This document shows, one piece after another, positions 33,853 through 41,079 of a DNA stretch of 43,415 bases. A program made the position numbers and the translations under genes. The stretch covers positions 1-43,415 of the IMG/VR virus record IMGVR_UViG_3300034198_012655. One strand, 5' to 3'. Below the pieces are notes generated by a model. The model was not told the DNA's origin. It did no database searches and saw only the letters and a program-made list of their open reading frames with translations. Position 1 is the first letter of the stretch, and the number at the start of each line of letters is the position of its first letter. This DNA comes from a virus.

Positions 33853-35898
33853 TTACCCCTGATTGTCTTTGACAAATTTTATCTCACAAGAGTCGGTTGT
33901 GCAGTATGCCTCTCCGATTGCATCAGCCGCCATGCCTGCATAAACGCCAGAAAAATCAATAGGAAACAACTCCATTGTTGCTGCTTTGTACTCTTCTTCG
34001 GTTATCTGCGTGTAAGGCATTTGCGGATAAGTGAAGTTACCTTGCGGCAAAAACGAAACCGTTTTAAGTTGACCGTCATACATATGGAGTACAGTGCCCA
34101 CATATTCTTTTTCTTTTTCCGCATCAAAAGAAATTGTAACCGACACAGAGTTGTCCGACCAGTAACGTTGAGCGGCTGCTGCAAGTGACATCTTTTCAAA
34201 GATAGTTACATCATTTTCTGACCGAACAGCGTCAGATTCAATTGGGAAAAAAACGACAGATGTTGTTTCCGGTGATTCGGATGCCGGTTCCACACGGTAG
34301 TTAGCCATTGTGAACAATGGGAGCATTGGGTCGTCGTTTGCAAAACGAATTGCGCGATTGAAAAACTTTCCACCCGGTGTCCAATGAACTCCTGGAGATT
34401 CTCCTGCGAGAATTGAAACCGTTCCAGAAGGCTTTACGGTTGTCATCTTGATTGACTCACGAATTCCAAGCCACTCTGAGTATGAAACGTCATACGCTTT
34501 AACGGTGTTGTATCCAGTATCCATCCATTCGCGAAGAACTGGCATTCCTGCATTGTCAGCAAAGTTTGCAACGCCTGACATTGAGGTTCCGATGCGACGA
34601 TTACGTTGCATAATTGCGTTTGTCTCTTCCCAGTGTGTTGGAAGAAGCGTTACGGTCTTTGCGTAAAGATAGGCGAACTTAAGAGTGCGCTTGTAGTCGT
34701 CTAGGGAATCGTGACGATTTAAATATGTTTCAACAAGTGTGCAACATTCGTAAGATTCAAGAGACTGTTCTGCGCATGGATTGTATCCAGCAACTCGCCA
34801 GTCCTTATTATTAGGTGGGTCAATTAGGCGACCATACTTACGAGACATGTCAAGCCAGATAACGCCAGGTTCGCCATTGAGGGCAATTCCTTCAACAATT
34901 CCGGAAAGGTCTTTGCCTACAGATGTTTCTACAGAGTTGTTTGACATCCATCCCCATCCTGGAGCAGAAGAATCATAAGAGTTACGCTCTGGAAAAACAG
35001 CGGAGTTCTTCAAGTTTAAGAATTCTTCATCATCAAGACTGCCAATAAGGAGTTCGGCAGAGCGGCGTACGTTCCCGGAAACAACACATACACCAATCAT
35101 GTTGCCGATATCTGCAATGTCAACACGCGTTAACTTGTCACCATTACGCCCTTTAAACATTGAACGAATATGCTTATGAAGACGCTCAAGAGAAGCATGT
35201 CCAGCAGCAGTGCCACCAAAAGTTTTGATAGGTGTTCCCGCAGGACGGATGAGAGAGTAATCAAACTCAACAGGGTTCTGCTCTGGCTTTAGATACGAGT
35301 TGAGAATCGAAATTAATGATGCAACCCATCCCTCACGACTGTCTTCAATAACTTCAGTAACTACTGGCTTTGTTGGTTCATAAATAGTGAAGTCTTTATC
35401 TGCTCCCTTATTGTCAAAACCAACGCCTACACCAAGCATTGATGCTTCCATAAGAAATGCAAATGGTTTTGCAGGGTTGTTCTTGTTCATCTCCGATGTT
35501 GAAACAAACGCACAGTTTTGTAATGCGGCAGAGTTCTTTTGAACATTGACAAGAGGTGTTCCCATTACCCAAAGGCCGCGACCCGGTGGTGTCCACTTGA
35601 GGTTAAAAAGACGGTCAAATGCTTCTTTTGCACTAGCCTGCGCTTTTGCGTCATTCCACGGAAGACGGTTTGTCTTACAGTGGTCTTTCTGCAATGAATA
35701 CATTCCATTGATTACACGCTCGCAAACATCGACCCATGTTTCTTTTGTTCCGTCTTCTTTCAAACGAGAATATGTGCGGAGAAAAGTAATCTCACCAACA
35801 GAGTTCCCGCCAGCGTCTCTATATCCAAAAGGTGCTTGTTTTTCCTTGTATCCAGAGAGGAATTCTTCGGTGAGGCGGAAGGAAAAAATGGAAGACAC
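33853..35898 (-). CDS. Adenosylcobalamin-dependent (class II) ribonucleotide reductase
   Basis: 681 aa, normal for the monomeric class II ribonucleoside-triphosphate reductase type. Landmarks: GRGLWVMGTPLV near 108, ALQNCAFVSTSEMN with the substrate-site Cys near 128, GNVRRSAELLIG near 280, NPCAEQSLESYECC with the catalytic-site Cys and Glu near 380, PSGTVSILAGESPGVH near 493, and a C-terminal Cys pair (CTTDSCEIKFV) for re-reduction by thioredoxin. It makes deoxynucleotides for phage DNA synthesis and needs host or environmental B12 but no oxygen or second subunit. The start is GTG at 35898. No cobalamin riboswitch is visible upstream. Confidence 0.93.
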   Translation of the reverse strand: MSSIFSFRLTEEFLSGYKEKQAPFGYRDAGGNSVGEITFLRTYSRLKEDGTKETWVDVCERVINGMYSLQKDHCKTNRLPWNDAKAQASAKEAFDRLFNLKWTPPGRGLWVMGTPLVNVQKNSAALQNCAFVSTSEMNKNNPAKPFAFLMEASMLGVGVGFDNKGADKDFTIYEPTKPVVTEVIEDSREGWVASLISILNSYLKPEQNPVEFDYSLIRPAGTPIKTFGGTAAGHASLERLHKHIRSMFKGRNGDKLTRVDIADIGNMIGVCVVSGNVRRSAELLIGSLDDEEFLNLKNSAVFPERNSYDSSAPGWGWMSNNSVETSVGKDLSGIVEGIALNGEPGVIWLDMSRKYGRLIDPPNNKDWRVAGYNPCAEQSLESYECCTLVETYLNRHDSLDDYKRTLKFAYLYAKTVTLLPTHWEETNAIMQRNRRIGTSMSGVANFADNAGMPVLREWMDTGYNTVKAYDVSYSEWLGIRESIKMTTVKPSGTVSILAGESPGVHWTPGGKFFNRAIRFANDDPMLPLFTMANYRVEPASESPETTSVVFFPIESDAVRSENDVTIFEKMSLAAAAQRYWSDNSVSVTISFDAEKEKEYVGTVLHMYDGQLKTVSFLPQGNFTYPQMPYTQITEEEYKAATMELFPIDFSGVYAGMAADAIGEAYCTTDSCEIKFVKDNQG

Positions 35899-35968
35899 GG
35901 TATTGCAACTTTCTATAGTGACGACTTGGAGATACCAATGATACCTCTGTCAGTCCAAAAGGATGCGT

Positions 35969-36271
35969 CTAAGCAATGCCCAAATTTTTTGCAACATCTA
36001 TCGTCACGTAGGAGCCTTTGTGGTGGACAATAACACGTGCTTTTGTGAAAGGAGTGATTTGCCTGTCCTCGTAAATGTCCTCTTCAACAAGAACAGTTTG
36101 TGCTGCTTTAAGAGTTTCAATGACTCCATTAAGACCTGCAATTTTTGAAGGCGGAGGACTATCTCCAGTGCAGTCTCCAGTCGGGTGACCGCATACTGGA
36201 CATGGCTCACGACTGGCTCTTAGAATGCTCATGTTCTGGCCAAAGTTCTCGTTGGCTGAATCTCTAAACAT
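35969..36271 (-). CDS. Hypothetical protein with CxxC..C motif (about 100 aa)
   Basis: The N-terminal part carries EPCPVCGHPTGDCTG, which looks like a small zinc-binding knuckle. The C-terminal half (FTKARVIVHHKGSYVTIDVAKN) is beta-rich. I use ATG 36271 (MFRDSAN); a GTG at 36286 adds five residues and abuts the tRNA-like gene exactly, and an ATG at 36232 (MSILR) is also possible. None has a strong ribosome site. The family is unassigned, but similar small zinc-knuckle proteins occur in actinophage genomes. Confidence 0.65.
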   Translation of the reverse strand: MFRDSANENFGQNMSILRASREPCPVCGHPTGDCTGDSPPPSKIAGLNGVIETLKAAQTVLVEEDIYEDRQITPFTKARVIVHHKGSYVTIDVAKNLGIA

Positions 36272-36286
36272 AGACAATTTTATCAC

Positions 36287-36358
36287 GCCCCTGTCGTCTA
36301 CTGGTTAAGACTTGACTCTTATAAGGTCACTAAGATGGTTCAATTCCATCCAGGGGTA
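36287..36358 (+). tRNA. tRNA-Ile (anticodon TAT), probable
   Basis: The sequence folds as a cloverleaf: acceptor GCCCCTG with CAGGGGT (first pair G-T), D stem GTCT/AGAC with GG in the loop, anticodon stem TGACT/GGTCA around CTTATAA, and T stem GATGG/CCATC around TTCAATT. The anticodon reads TAT, decoding AUA. The body resembles actinobacterial tRNA-Glu with a changed anticodon. No CCA is encoded. It fits exactly between two minus-strand ORFs. Confidence 0.8.
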
Positions 36359-36994
36359 CTAGTAAATAACCTGAACATGGAAACCCATTGCAACTAGTTT
36401 GTCAAGCACTTCATCTTCTTCGTCATCATCAATCGGATAATTTTCAGAGATTGTTTTATAAAGCATCGCCGGATAACTTTTGTCTCTCAAGATGTTCACA
36501 GCACCCTGTGGATAAACCCTAACGGTGTCAAACTCAACTATGTTTCCCGCACCGTAGGAGTATGGAACAGATACAAGAGTTACGCCCAACTCTTTGTCAA
36601 AGTCTGTTTCAATGTGGGTTACGGTTATGCATTCAAAAACATCATGTGTAGGGTCAATAAATGCTTTTTGAAGGTCTAGACCTTTGGTCCGGCCTGGGTC
36701 TTCTGAGCAATACCCTTCGGCAATCATTGAAATAGCATCAATATCCCAAAATCCCTTGACGATTCGGCACATATCCATGCATCTTCCGAGCCTGAGGGCA
36801 GGGCTTTCCTTCATGTATTCCTTGTTTAACTGCAGAATTATGCCAATTTTGCCGTCTTTCCAGCCAATAAAGTTAAAAGCAAGGTCTTCTCCAACCCCAA
36901 ATTCCTTGACAAAGTCTTTTTTGGCAATTTGGGCAGACGTCAACGCAAGGGATATCTTGCCAAATTCGTCTGTATAAATGTCTTCCACTTCCAC
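36359..36994 (-). CDS. Hypothetical acidic protein (211 aa)
   Basis: Unrecognised 211-aa alpha/beta protein with no cofactor motif or membrane segment. The N-terminus alternates strands and helices (NFIGWKDGKIGIILQLN), and an acidic DDDEEDE run lies near the C-terminus. The start given is GTG at 36994; no strong ribosome site is visible. Its stop directly abuts the tRNA-Ile-like gene on the other strand. It looks like a genuine gene by length and amino acid composition. The function is unknown. Confidence 0.68.
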   Translation of the reverse strand: MEVEDIYTDEFGKISLALTSAQIAKKDFVKEFGVGEDLAFNFIGWKDGKIGIILQLNKEYMKESPALRLGRCMDMCRIVKGFWDIDAISMIAEGYCSEDPGRTKGLDLQKAFIDPTHDVFECITVTHIETDFDKELGVTLVSVPYSYGAGNIVEFDTVRVYPQGAVNILRDKSYPAMLYKTISENYPIDDDEEDEVLDKLVAMGFHVQVIY

Positions 36995-37061
36995 ACACTA
37001 ATACATAAAGTGGTAAATTGTGGAGTACCATAAAGGCTCATCTCAGGACTAGGATATAACT

Positions 37062-37385
37062 ATGGCTAAGAACACACCAAAGAAGACTGCTGCCAAGAAG
37101 GCAGTCGCCAAGAAAGCACCGGCAAAAAAGAAGGCTGTTGCAAAGAAGACTGCTGCGAAGAAGGCACCAGCAAAGAAGGCTTCTGCAAAGGAAACAATCA
37201 AGAAGGTTGAAGATATCGCTTCTACTCTTGGCGTTGACCTTGAAGTTATTGAAATTGCTGTAGAGGAAAATCTTGACAAGGCTATTGATGAAGCGGATGC
37301 GGCTATCGATGCTGAAATTCAGCGCGCTGTTGATGCCGTACGAAGGGCTAAGAAGGGCTTTTTTGCCCGTCTTTTTAAGCGCTAA
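37062..37385 (+). CDS. Histone H1-like Lys/Ala-rich DNA-binding protein
   Basis: 107 aa. Residues 1-48 are built of Lys, Ala and Pro in KKA, AKK and APAKK units, like the tails of eukaryotic H1 and of bacterial H1-like and HU-extension proteins. Residues 49-95 are an acidic helical region (VEDIASTLGVDLEVIEIAVEE), and the C-terminus is basic and aromatic (RAKKGFFARLFKR). Such tails bind DNA non-specifically. In a phage it could compact the genome or bind the host chromosome. It stands alone with its own ribosome site and a strong terminator, suggesting high expression. The DNA-binding role is inferred from composition only. Confidence 0.8.
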   Translation: MAKNTPKKTAAKKAVAKKAPAKKKAVAKKTAAKKAPAKKASAKETIKKVEDIASTLGVDLEVIEIAVEENLDKAIDEADAAIDAEIQRAVDAVRRAKKGFFARLFKR

Positions 37386-37394
37386 ACAAATCTA

Positions 37395-37443
37395 AAACAA
37401 CCCCCATGCTCGGAAAACCTGAGTGTGGGGGTTGTTGTTTTTT
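37395..37443 (+). terminator. Strong terminator after H1-like gene
   Basis: AACAACCCCC pairs with GGGGGTTGTT, with further partial pairing inside and a GGAAAACC apex, followed by GTTTTTT. It starts about ten bases after the H1-like stop. Confidence 0.9.
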
Positions 37444-37490
37444 ACAGCCTAGGTAGGCTTTTATCAACGACAAGTTGAGGAGTTACTACT

Positions 37491-37718
37491 ATGGCTCGTG
37501 ACCACGGAAGCAAAGAGATTAAAAGTCTTTTCAAAGAGATGGAAAGACTGGGTTTCAGGGTTGAGCACGTTAAAAACACGTACCGTATATATCCACCTCG
37601 TTCAATACAGGGGCGCATATATACAACTCACGGAACACCAAAGGCTATTAAGGCCATCTATTCCGACTTCCGTAAACTTTACGGTGTTGAACTTGACCCA
37701 AGATGGAAGAACACATGA
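37491..37718 (+). CDS. HicA-like small protein
   Basis: 75 aa with the compact beta-alpha pattern of HicA-type double-stranded-RNA-binding-like folds: MKEIKSLFKEMERLGFRVE-type helix (here KEIKSLFKEMERLGF), then VKNTYRIYPP strand, GRIYTTHGTP, and a C-terminal helix KAIKAIYSDFRKLYG. HicA toxins cleave mRNA and use a His in a GSHH-like segment; here the equivalent strand has NTYRIYPP, so the catalytic His seems absent and activity is doubtful. AGGAG upstream supports the ATG. Its stop overlaps the HTH gene by four bases, like a HicA-HicB pair, but the partner is not a HicB protein. Confidence 0.65.
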   Translation: MARDHGSKEIKSLFKEMERLGFRVEHVKNTYRIYPPRSIQGRIYTTHGTPKAIKAIYSDFRKLYGVELDPRWKNT

Positions 37719-38050
37719 ACGAATTACCCCCAGATACATTTGAAGATGAAGCCAGACTTCCCATTGAACCACTTGTAAAAATGTGGGAAGACGATAGAGA
37801 ACACCTTGGCTTAGAGCATGTTGCTGAAGTATGTGGAGTTGGTAGACGCTCAATAATCAGATGGAAAGAGTCCGGTATACCGATTAACTTCGCAGAAAAA
37901 ATTGCTGACGAACTAGGGATTCACCCCACCAGAATTTGGGGAAGTGAATATCATATCGCCGGCTATTACGAATACCAGAGATTCTTGCAACGCAAACGAG
38001 TCGCAGGGCTGAAAACACGAACAAAAGAAAAGGCATCAAAAGATTCATGA
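37715..38050 (+). CDS. Helix-turn-helix DNA-binding protein
   Basis: About 111 aa from ATG 37715 (ATGA overlap with the previous stop; GGAAGA five bases upstream). An in-frame ATG at 37703 would add four residues. A helix-turn-helix lies near residues 38-75: GLEHVAEVCGVGRRSIIRWKESGIP, then NFAEKIADELGIHPTRIWG. This resembles the MerR/Cro-like small excisionase or phage repressor class. The basic C-terminus (RKRVAGLKTRTKEKASK) may also bind DNA. It is the middle gene of a three-gene regulatory-looking operon. Confidence 0.8.
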   Translation: MNELPPDTFEDEARLPIEPLVKMWEDDREHLGLEHVAEVCGVGRRSIIRWKESGIPINFAEKIADELGIHPTRIWGSEYHIAGYYEYQRFLQRKRVAGLKTRTKEKASKDS

Positions 38051-38283
38051 AAAAAGCAACAGAAGACACCCGTGCAAACACCATACGGTTCATTGTCTCG
38101 TTTATGAAAGAACGAAACTACCCACCAACAGTACGTGAGATTTGTGGCGCAGTTGGGGTTGATTCGTCGTCAACAATGCACAAAATCCTAAAGCAATGCG
38201 TCACTGAAGGATTTATTGAAATTGATAAGGGAGTATCACGCGGAATTCGCGTACTTCCTGAAGGCAAGAAAATAATTAAGTAG
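38047..38283 (+). CDS. LexA-type winged-helix DNA-binding protein without protease domain
   Basis: 78 aa, corresponding to the LexA N-terminal domain: RFIVSFMKERNYPPTVREI, then CGAVGVDSSSTMHKILKQC with the recognition helix, and GFIEIDKGVSRGIRV for the wing. The C-terminal autoprotease domain of LexA is missing, so it cannot respond to RecA by self-cleavage. It overlaps the HTH gene by four bases. It could recognise LexA-type operators and thereby modify SOS control; a matching operator exists at 43010-43025. The fold call is strong; the target is inference. Confidence 0.85.
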   Translation: MKKATEDTRANTIRFIVSFMKERNYPPTVREICGAVGVDSSSTMHKILKQCVTEGFIEIDKGVSRGIRVLPEGKKIIK

Positions 38284-38356
38284 CGCCCTCGGTAGGATTT
38301 GAACCTACGACCTGCGGATTAGAAGTCCGTTGCGCTATCCACTGCGCCACGAGGGC
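38284..38356 (-). tRNA. tRNA-Arg (anticodon TCT)
   Basis: On the minus strand: acceptor GCCCTCG/CGAGGGC, D arm GCGC...GCGC with TGGAT in the loop, anticodon stem ACGGA/TCCGC (one mismatched end pair) around CTTCTAA, and T stem GTAGG/CCTAC around TTCAAAT. The anticodon TCT decodes AGA, a codon used very often in the giant head proteins. CCA is not encoded. Confidence 0.95.
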
Positions 38357-38387
38357 AATATTGACACAATACCTTTCGGCTGTGTCT

Positions 38388-38900
38388 TTATTTGTATCTA
38401 GATATTACTTCGTCTAGAAGAATTGGTCTAAACCCCGTCTGTTCAACGCTTACACACTGAAACCACGGGTCACCCATCGTCTGGGAATGCAAGTGTCCAT
38501 GAATGTTTCCGTCGTACCTATCTTTGCCTCGTTCATGAACAGGGATATGCGTAAGAAGAAACTTCATTCCCTCACTCTTAACAACATGAACTCCGGCAAT
38601 GTCTACAAAGTGAGGCGTGTATGTAGCAAGGTCAAAAGTGTCATGGTTTCCTTTAACGAGAATTTTTCTCCCATTACAGCGGCTCATTGTCTCTACATGA
38701 CGCTTTTGTTTAGCAACGTCACCAAGATGAATAACATTATCTACAGGACGAACTGTCTCATTCCATAGAGTAACCATTGCTTCGTCCATCTCTTCAGGCG
38801 TAGCCCAAGGACGGAGCGCTGCTCCATGTTTACTATTGAATTCACATATCGATGCATGACCCCAGTGGGTGTCCGCCGTAACAAATGTTCTAATGCTCAT
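38388..38900 (-). CDS. Calcineurin-like metallophosphoesterase
   Basis: 170 aa with all the blocks of the calcineurin-like phosphoesterase family: ADTHWGH (Asp10, His12), HLGDV (Asp61), KGNHD (84-87), LLTHIPV (His118) and GHLHSQ (135-138), giving the two-metal site. It belongs to the small group found widely in phages. Substrates vary from nucleotides to cyclic dinucleotides and RNA ends, and this sequence does not show which. It lies between tRNA-Arg and tRNA-Ser on the same strand. The ATG at 38900 begins only three bases after the tRNA-Ser 3' end, so it may be expressed from the same transcript after tRNA processing. Confidence 0.92.
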   Translation of the reverse strand: MSIRTFVTADTHWGHASICEFNSKHGAALRPWATPEEMDEAMVTLWNETVRPVDNVIHLGDVAKQKRHVETMSRCNGRKILVKGNHDTFDLATYTPHFVDIAGVHVVKSEGMKFLLTHIPVHERGKDRYDGNIHGHLHSQTMGDPWFQCVSVEQTGFRPILLDEVISRYK

Positions 38901-38902
38901 AG

Positions 38903-38989
38903 CGGAAGAGAAGGGATTTGAACCCCTGGTGGGCGCAAACCCACTCCTGTTTTCAAGACAGGTGCATTCGGCCGCTCTGCCACTCTTCC
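38903..38989 (-). tRNA. tRNA-Ser (anticodon TGA)
   Basis: Minus strand: acceptor GGAAGAG/CTCTTCC, anticodon stem CCTGT/ACAGG around CTTGAAA (anticodon TGA, codon UCA), a long class II variable arm (GTGGGTTTGCGCCCAC), and T stem AGGGG/CCCTT around TTCAAAT. The long variable arm is typical of tRNA-Ser. Confidence 0.95.
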
Positions 38990-39028
38990 TGGTTTGAAGC
39001 CAGGTTTTATCCTAGCAGCAAATTGCAT

Positions 39029-39826
39029 TTATGCAAACGGATTAGTGCTTGTCCACGCAGCGTTTGAGGTGACAAGCGTACAGGTATTTGTAGAGTCCAA
39101 GAAAGCATCTGTGGTGTTATCTGCATACATCATTAGCACTGATTTATTGGTCATTCTCAAAGGAGTAGTGCTTGGTGTAAATGGTGCAACGTATCTAGCC
39201 GCACCTTTCATAACATGGAAATTTGTTATGTTGCCACCGAATGAAGAACTATTAGAAGGAACTCCCTCTACTCCAATCATAAAATTATTTGCTGATGTGG
39301 TGAAATTATAAGTATAGTTTTCAACAGTTGAAACAAGTGTTCCGTTGTAGAAAAATCTCAACTTATTGTTAATGCTTCTTGTGATAGCAAAATGTTTCCA
39401 TGAGTTCTTGTAACTGCCGATAGTGCCCATTGGGTTTGCGCCAGCGTCCCAAAAGTACACGCCTCCGCCTTCAATAGAAAGACCAATAGTTGTAGACCCA
39501 TATGTTCCTCTAGCAAATACGCGTGGGAAAGAGTTATTATCGGTCTGGTACTGCCACCATTCAATAGTGAACGGCCCGGTTCCAAAATCAAATCCTGCGT
39601 TAGCCGAGAAACCAACAGAAGAAGACGAGTTCCCTGCTAGTACAAAACTTCCGCAAGTTGATGGACCAGTTGTCTCTACAAAGTCTTCAGCAGGTTCGCC
39701 GCCTCCGCCGCCACCTCCACCGGAAACAGGGCTAGAAACAGTTATATTGCAAATACCGCCGTTGGTGCCATTACTCCATGAGTTAGAAACGGTAACCGAA
39801 CCATCTTCTTGAACTACGACTTTCAT
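39029..39826 (-). CDS. LamG/concanavalin-like adhesin, possible receptor-binding or decoration protein
   Basis: 265 aa. A short beta N-terminus is followed by a glycine run (GGGGGGGG) near 38-45 acting as a hinge. From about residue 58 to the end there is a LamG/concanavalin-A-like jelly roll: FGTGPFTIEWWQYQT, VYFWDAG, WKHFAITRSINNKLRFFYNG and FMIGVEG, then NFHVMKGAARYVAPFTPST, all typical of the LamG-type lectin domain. Such domains occur in phage fibres and head decorations and bind sugars or cell surfaces. It follows the 94-aa gene with a one-base overlap, so the two may be parts of one structure. No transmembrane segment or cleavage signal is present. Confidence 0.82.
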   Translation of the reverse strand: MKVVVQEDGSVTVSNSWSNGTNGGICNITVSSPVSGGGGGGGGEPAEDFVETTGPSTCGSFVLAGNSSSSVGFSANAGFDFGTGPFTIEWWQYQTDNNSFPRVFARGTYGSTTIGLSIEGGGVYFWDAGANPMGTIGSYKNSWKHFAITRSINNKLRFFYNGTLVSTVENYTYNFTTSANNFMIGVEGVPSNSSSFGGNITNFHVMKGAARYVAPFTPSTTPLRMTNKSVLMMYADNTTDAFLDSTNTCTLVTSNAAWTSTNPFA

Positions 39827-40110
39827 TACATGCTCATTCGGAGCACTGCACCAACCGACTCATCAACGCTAGAAATTGCATAAAGGCCAGACACTCTTGA
39901 AACTCCTTCAAAAGAAGCAGTAGCGCCAGGAATAAGTTTTACACCGTAAGAAGATGAGGAAACAGAAGAGTCACCGATGTATACGACGGCTGTCTCGTCA
40001 ACGTTTTGTAACGAAAAACTCACCGTGTACTGTACAGTATCGCCAAAGTCTTGAGGAATCTGAACAGGCGTTGTATCGCTCAACGTCATCATGGAATGTC
40101 TGATTTTCAC
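39826..40110 (-). CDS. Small beta-rich protein paired with the LamG protein
   Basis: 94 aa from GTG 40110, chosen because a full AGGAGG lies six bases upstream; the longer frame to 40149 would place that site inside the gene. The product is beta-rich (TVQYTVSFSLQNVDETAVVYIG, trimmed here to its main features) with a Ser-rich turn SSVSSSSYG and a C-terminal half typical of small phage head-fibre or decoration proteins. The stop shares one base with the ATG of the LamG gene (TAATG). Function unknown beyond a probable virion role. Confidence 0.7.
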   Translation of the reverse strand: MKIRHSMMTLSDTTPVQIPQDFGDTVQYTVSFSLQNVDETAVVYIGDSSVSSSSYGVKLIPGATASFEGVSRVSGLYAISSVDESVGAVLRMSM

Positions 40111-40148
40111 GGAATGCCTCCTGGGGACAACTAAACCCCAATTATACA

Positions 40149-40361
40149 TTAGGCGTAATAGTCAGGAGTGCGCTTACCCTTATATTCGGGGTCATAGAAG
40201 GGGTTACCGTCTTTTTTGTGAACGAGTTTGGCGTATCCAGCCTGAAGGTATTCTCCCCATTCCCTATCCATATAGTCCCACCACGCCCGACGGTCAGCAT
40301 CTGACATGTCTTTCCATACGGAAAAAACAGCACCTATCTCGCCTTCACTCCCTATTGCCAT
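40149..40361 (-). CDS. Hypothetical protein (70 aa)
   Basis: About 70 aa from ATG 40361 (MAIGSEGEIG). It is Trp- and Tyr-rich (WKDMSDADRRAWWDYMDREW) with an amphipathic helix and a basic tail ending in KRTPDYYA. The longer frame to 40409 adds a hydrophobic stretch that is probably an artefact of reading through the 30-aa membrane ORF. Unrecognised. Confidence 0.6.
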   Translation of the reverse strand: MAIGSEGEIGAVFSVWKDMSDADRRAWWDYMDREWGEYLQAGYAKLVHKKDGNPFYDPEYKGKRTPDYYA

Positions 40362-40437
40362 GAGTGCTTTCGGAAATAAATACGCCAAGACCCATGAAGG
40401 CAAAAGCAAAAATTACAATACAGATTAAATCTATCAT
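40345..40437 (-). CDS. Possible 30-aa membrane peptide
   Basis: ATG at 40437 to TGA at 40345-40347 encodes a 30-residue peptide starting MIDLICIVIFAFAFMGLG, a single hydrophobic helix with a short polar C-terminus. AGG lies about ten bases upstream, and its end overlaps the start of the 70-aa gene by 17 bases. Single-helix micropeptides are common in phage early regions, but the evidence is thin. Confidence 0.4.
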   Translation of the reverse strand: MIDLICIVIFAFAFMGLGVFISESTHGNRE

Positions 40438-40443
40438 AAGGAC

Positions 40444-40650
40444 CTACTTTATTAATTTATCCAGAGTAGACCAAAGTCTTGGCCATTCTGAACGATGCTT
40501 ACGAAGTACGTGGCGGTGATATTGAGGCACTGGGCCTTCAATATAAATCGCATCCCTCACGTCGGCAATTAACTTACGCAATCTGTTGATTTCTTCCTCT
40601 GAACGCATAAGGCTAGTTTGAAGTTCACGGTTTGTTGCTTCGTCACTCAT
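40444..40650 (-). CDS. Small coiled-coil hypothetical protein (68 aa)
   Basis: 68 aa: an N-terminal heptad-rich helix (LQTSLMRSEEEINRLRKLIA) followed by a basic His/Arg segment (QYHRHVLRKHRSEW). No family recognised. It overlaps the preceding gene by eight bases within the small-gene operon. Confidence 0.62.
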   Translation of the reverse strand: MSDEATNRELQTSLMRSEEEINRLRKLIADVRDAIYIEGPVPQYHRHVLRKHRSEWPRLWSTLDKLIK

Positions 40651-40879
40651 CTACAGAAACCACCCTGCTATAAACATGCTCTTTCAAGTACGACTCATAT
40701 TCGTCTTTTGATAGACCTGCGTATACAGCCAAGTAACGACACTCGGACTTCCATTTATCTCTCTCAATGATTGCCGCATCTCGCTCTTCACGGTAGAAAA
40801 CTTCGCGCTCATAAGCCGCTTCAAGAAGTTCTTTAACGATTTGCAGTTCTGTCTTTGGTACTTCTTCGTTATTGCCCAT
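40643..40879 (-). CDS. Small helical hypothetical protein (78 aa)
   Basis: 78 aa and almost entirely charged helix (QIVKELLEAAYEREVFYREE, then RDAAIIERDKW), probably a coiled coil, with a Tyr-rich C-terminus (KDEYESYLKEHVYSR). Its start overlaps the previous gene by 11 bases, its stop the next one by eight. Unrecognised. Confidence 0.63.
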   Translation of the reverse strand: MGNNEEVPKTELQIVKELLEAAYEREVFYREERDAAIIERDKWKSECRYLAVYAGLSKDEYESYLKEHVYSRVVSVDE

Positions 40880-41078
40880 TCGTGTTCCATTCAGAATCTT
40901 CGTAAGCCCCCAGATTCATGAGAACTTCTAGTTTTTCATCTTCCGTCATGCTCTTGCCTTTTTCAGTGACAGAATAAACCCATTCACCGTCTTCACGCAT
41001 GTTTACATCAAGGATTCCAGCCTTAACCATGAGAAAAAGGTCTTTAGATAAATCTTCCCGACGATATTCATCAGCCAT
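40869..41078 (-). CDS. Small hypothetical protein, possible winged helix (69 aa)
   Basis: 69 aa from ATG 41078 (MADEYRRED), with AAGGA about 11 bases upstream; ATG 41090 would add four residues and overlap the preceding gene. The order helix, helix, then a strand pair (ILDVNMREDGEWVYSVTEKG) fits a small winged-helix fold, with VYSVTEKGK as the wing end, but the identification is weak. Confidence 0.6.
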   Translation of the reverse strand: MADEYRREDLSKDLFLMVKAGILDVNMREDGEWVYSVTEKGKSMTEDEKLEVLMNLGAYEDSEWNTNGQ

Positions 41079-41079
41079 G

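Noticed and set aside
33853-35898. Intein or intron in the ribonucleotide reductase gene, common in phage reductases.
   Set aside because: The conserved reductase segments run in order at normal spacing with no intein-type inserts.
37491-38050. A standard HicA-HicB toxin-antitoxin pair.
   Set aside because: The HicA-like protein seems to lack the catalytic His, and the partner is an HTH protein without the HicB RNase-H-like fold.
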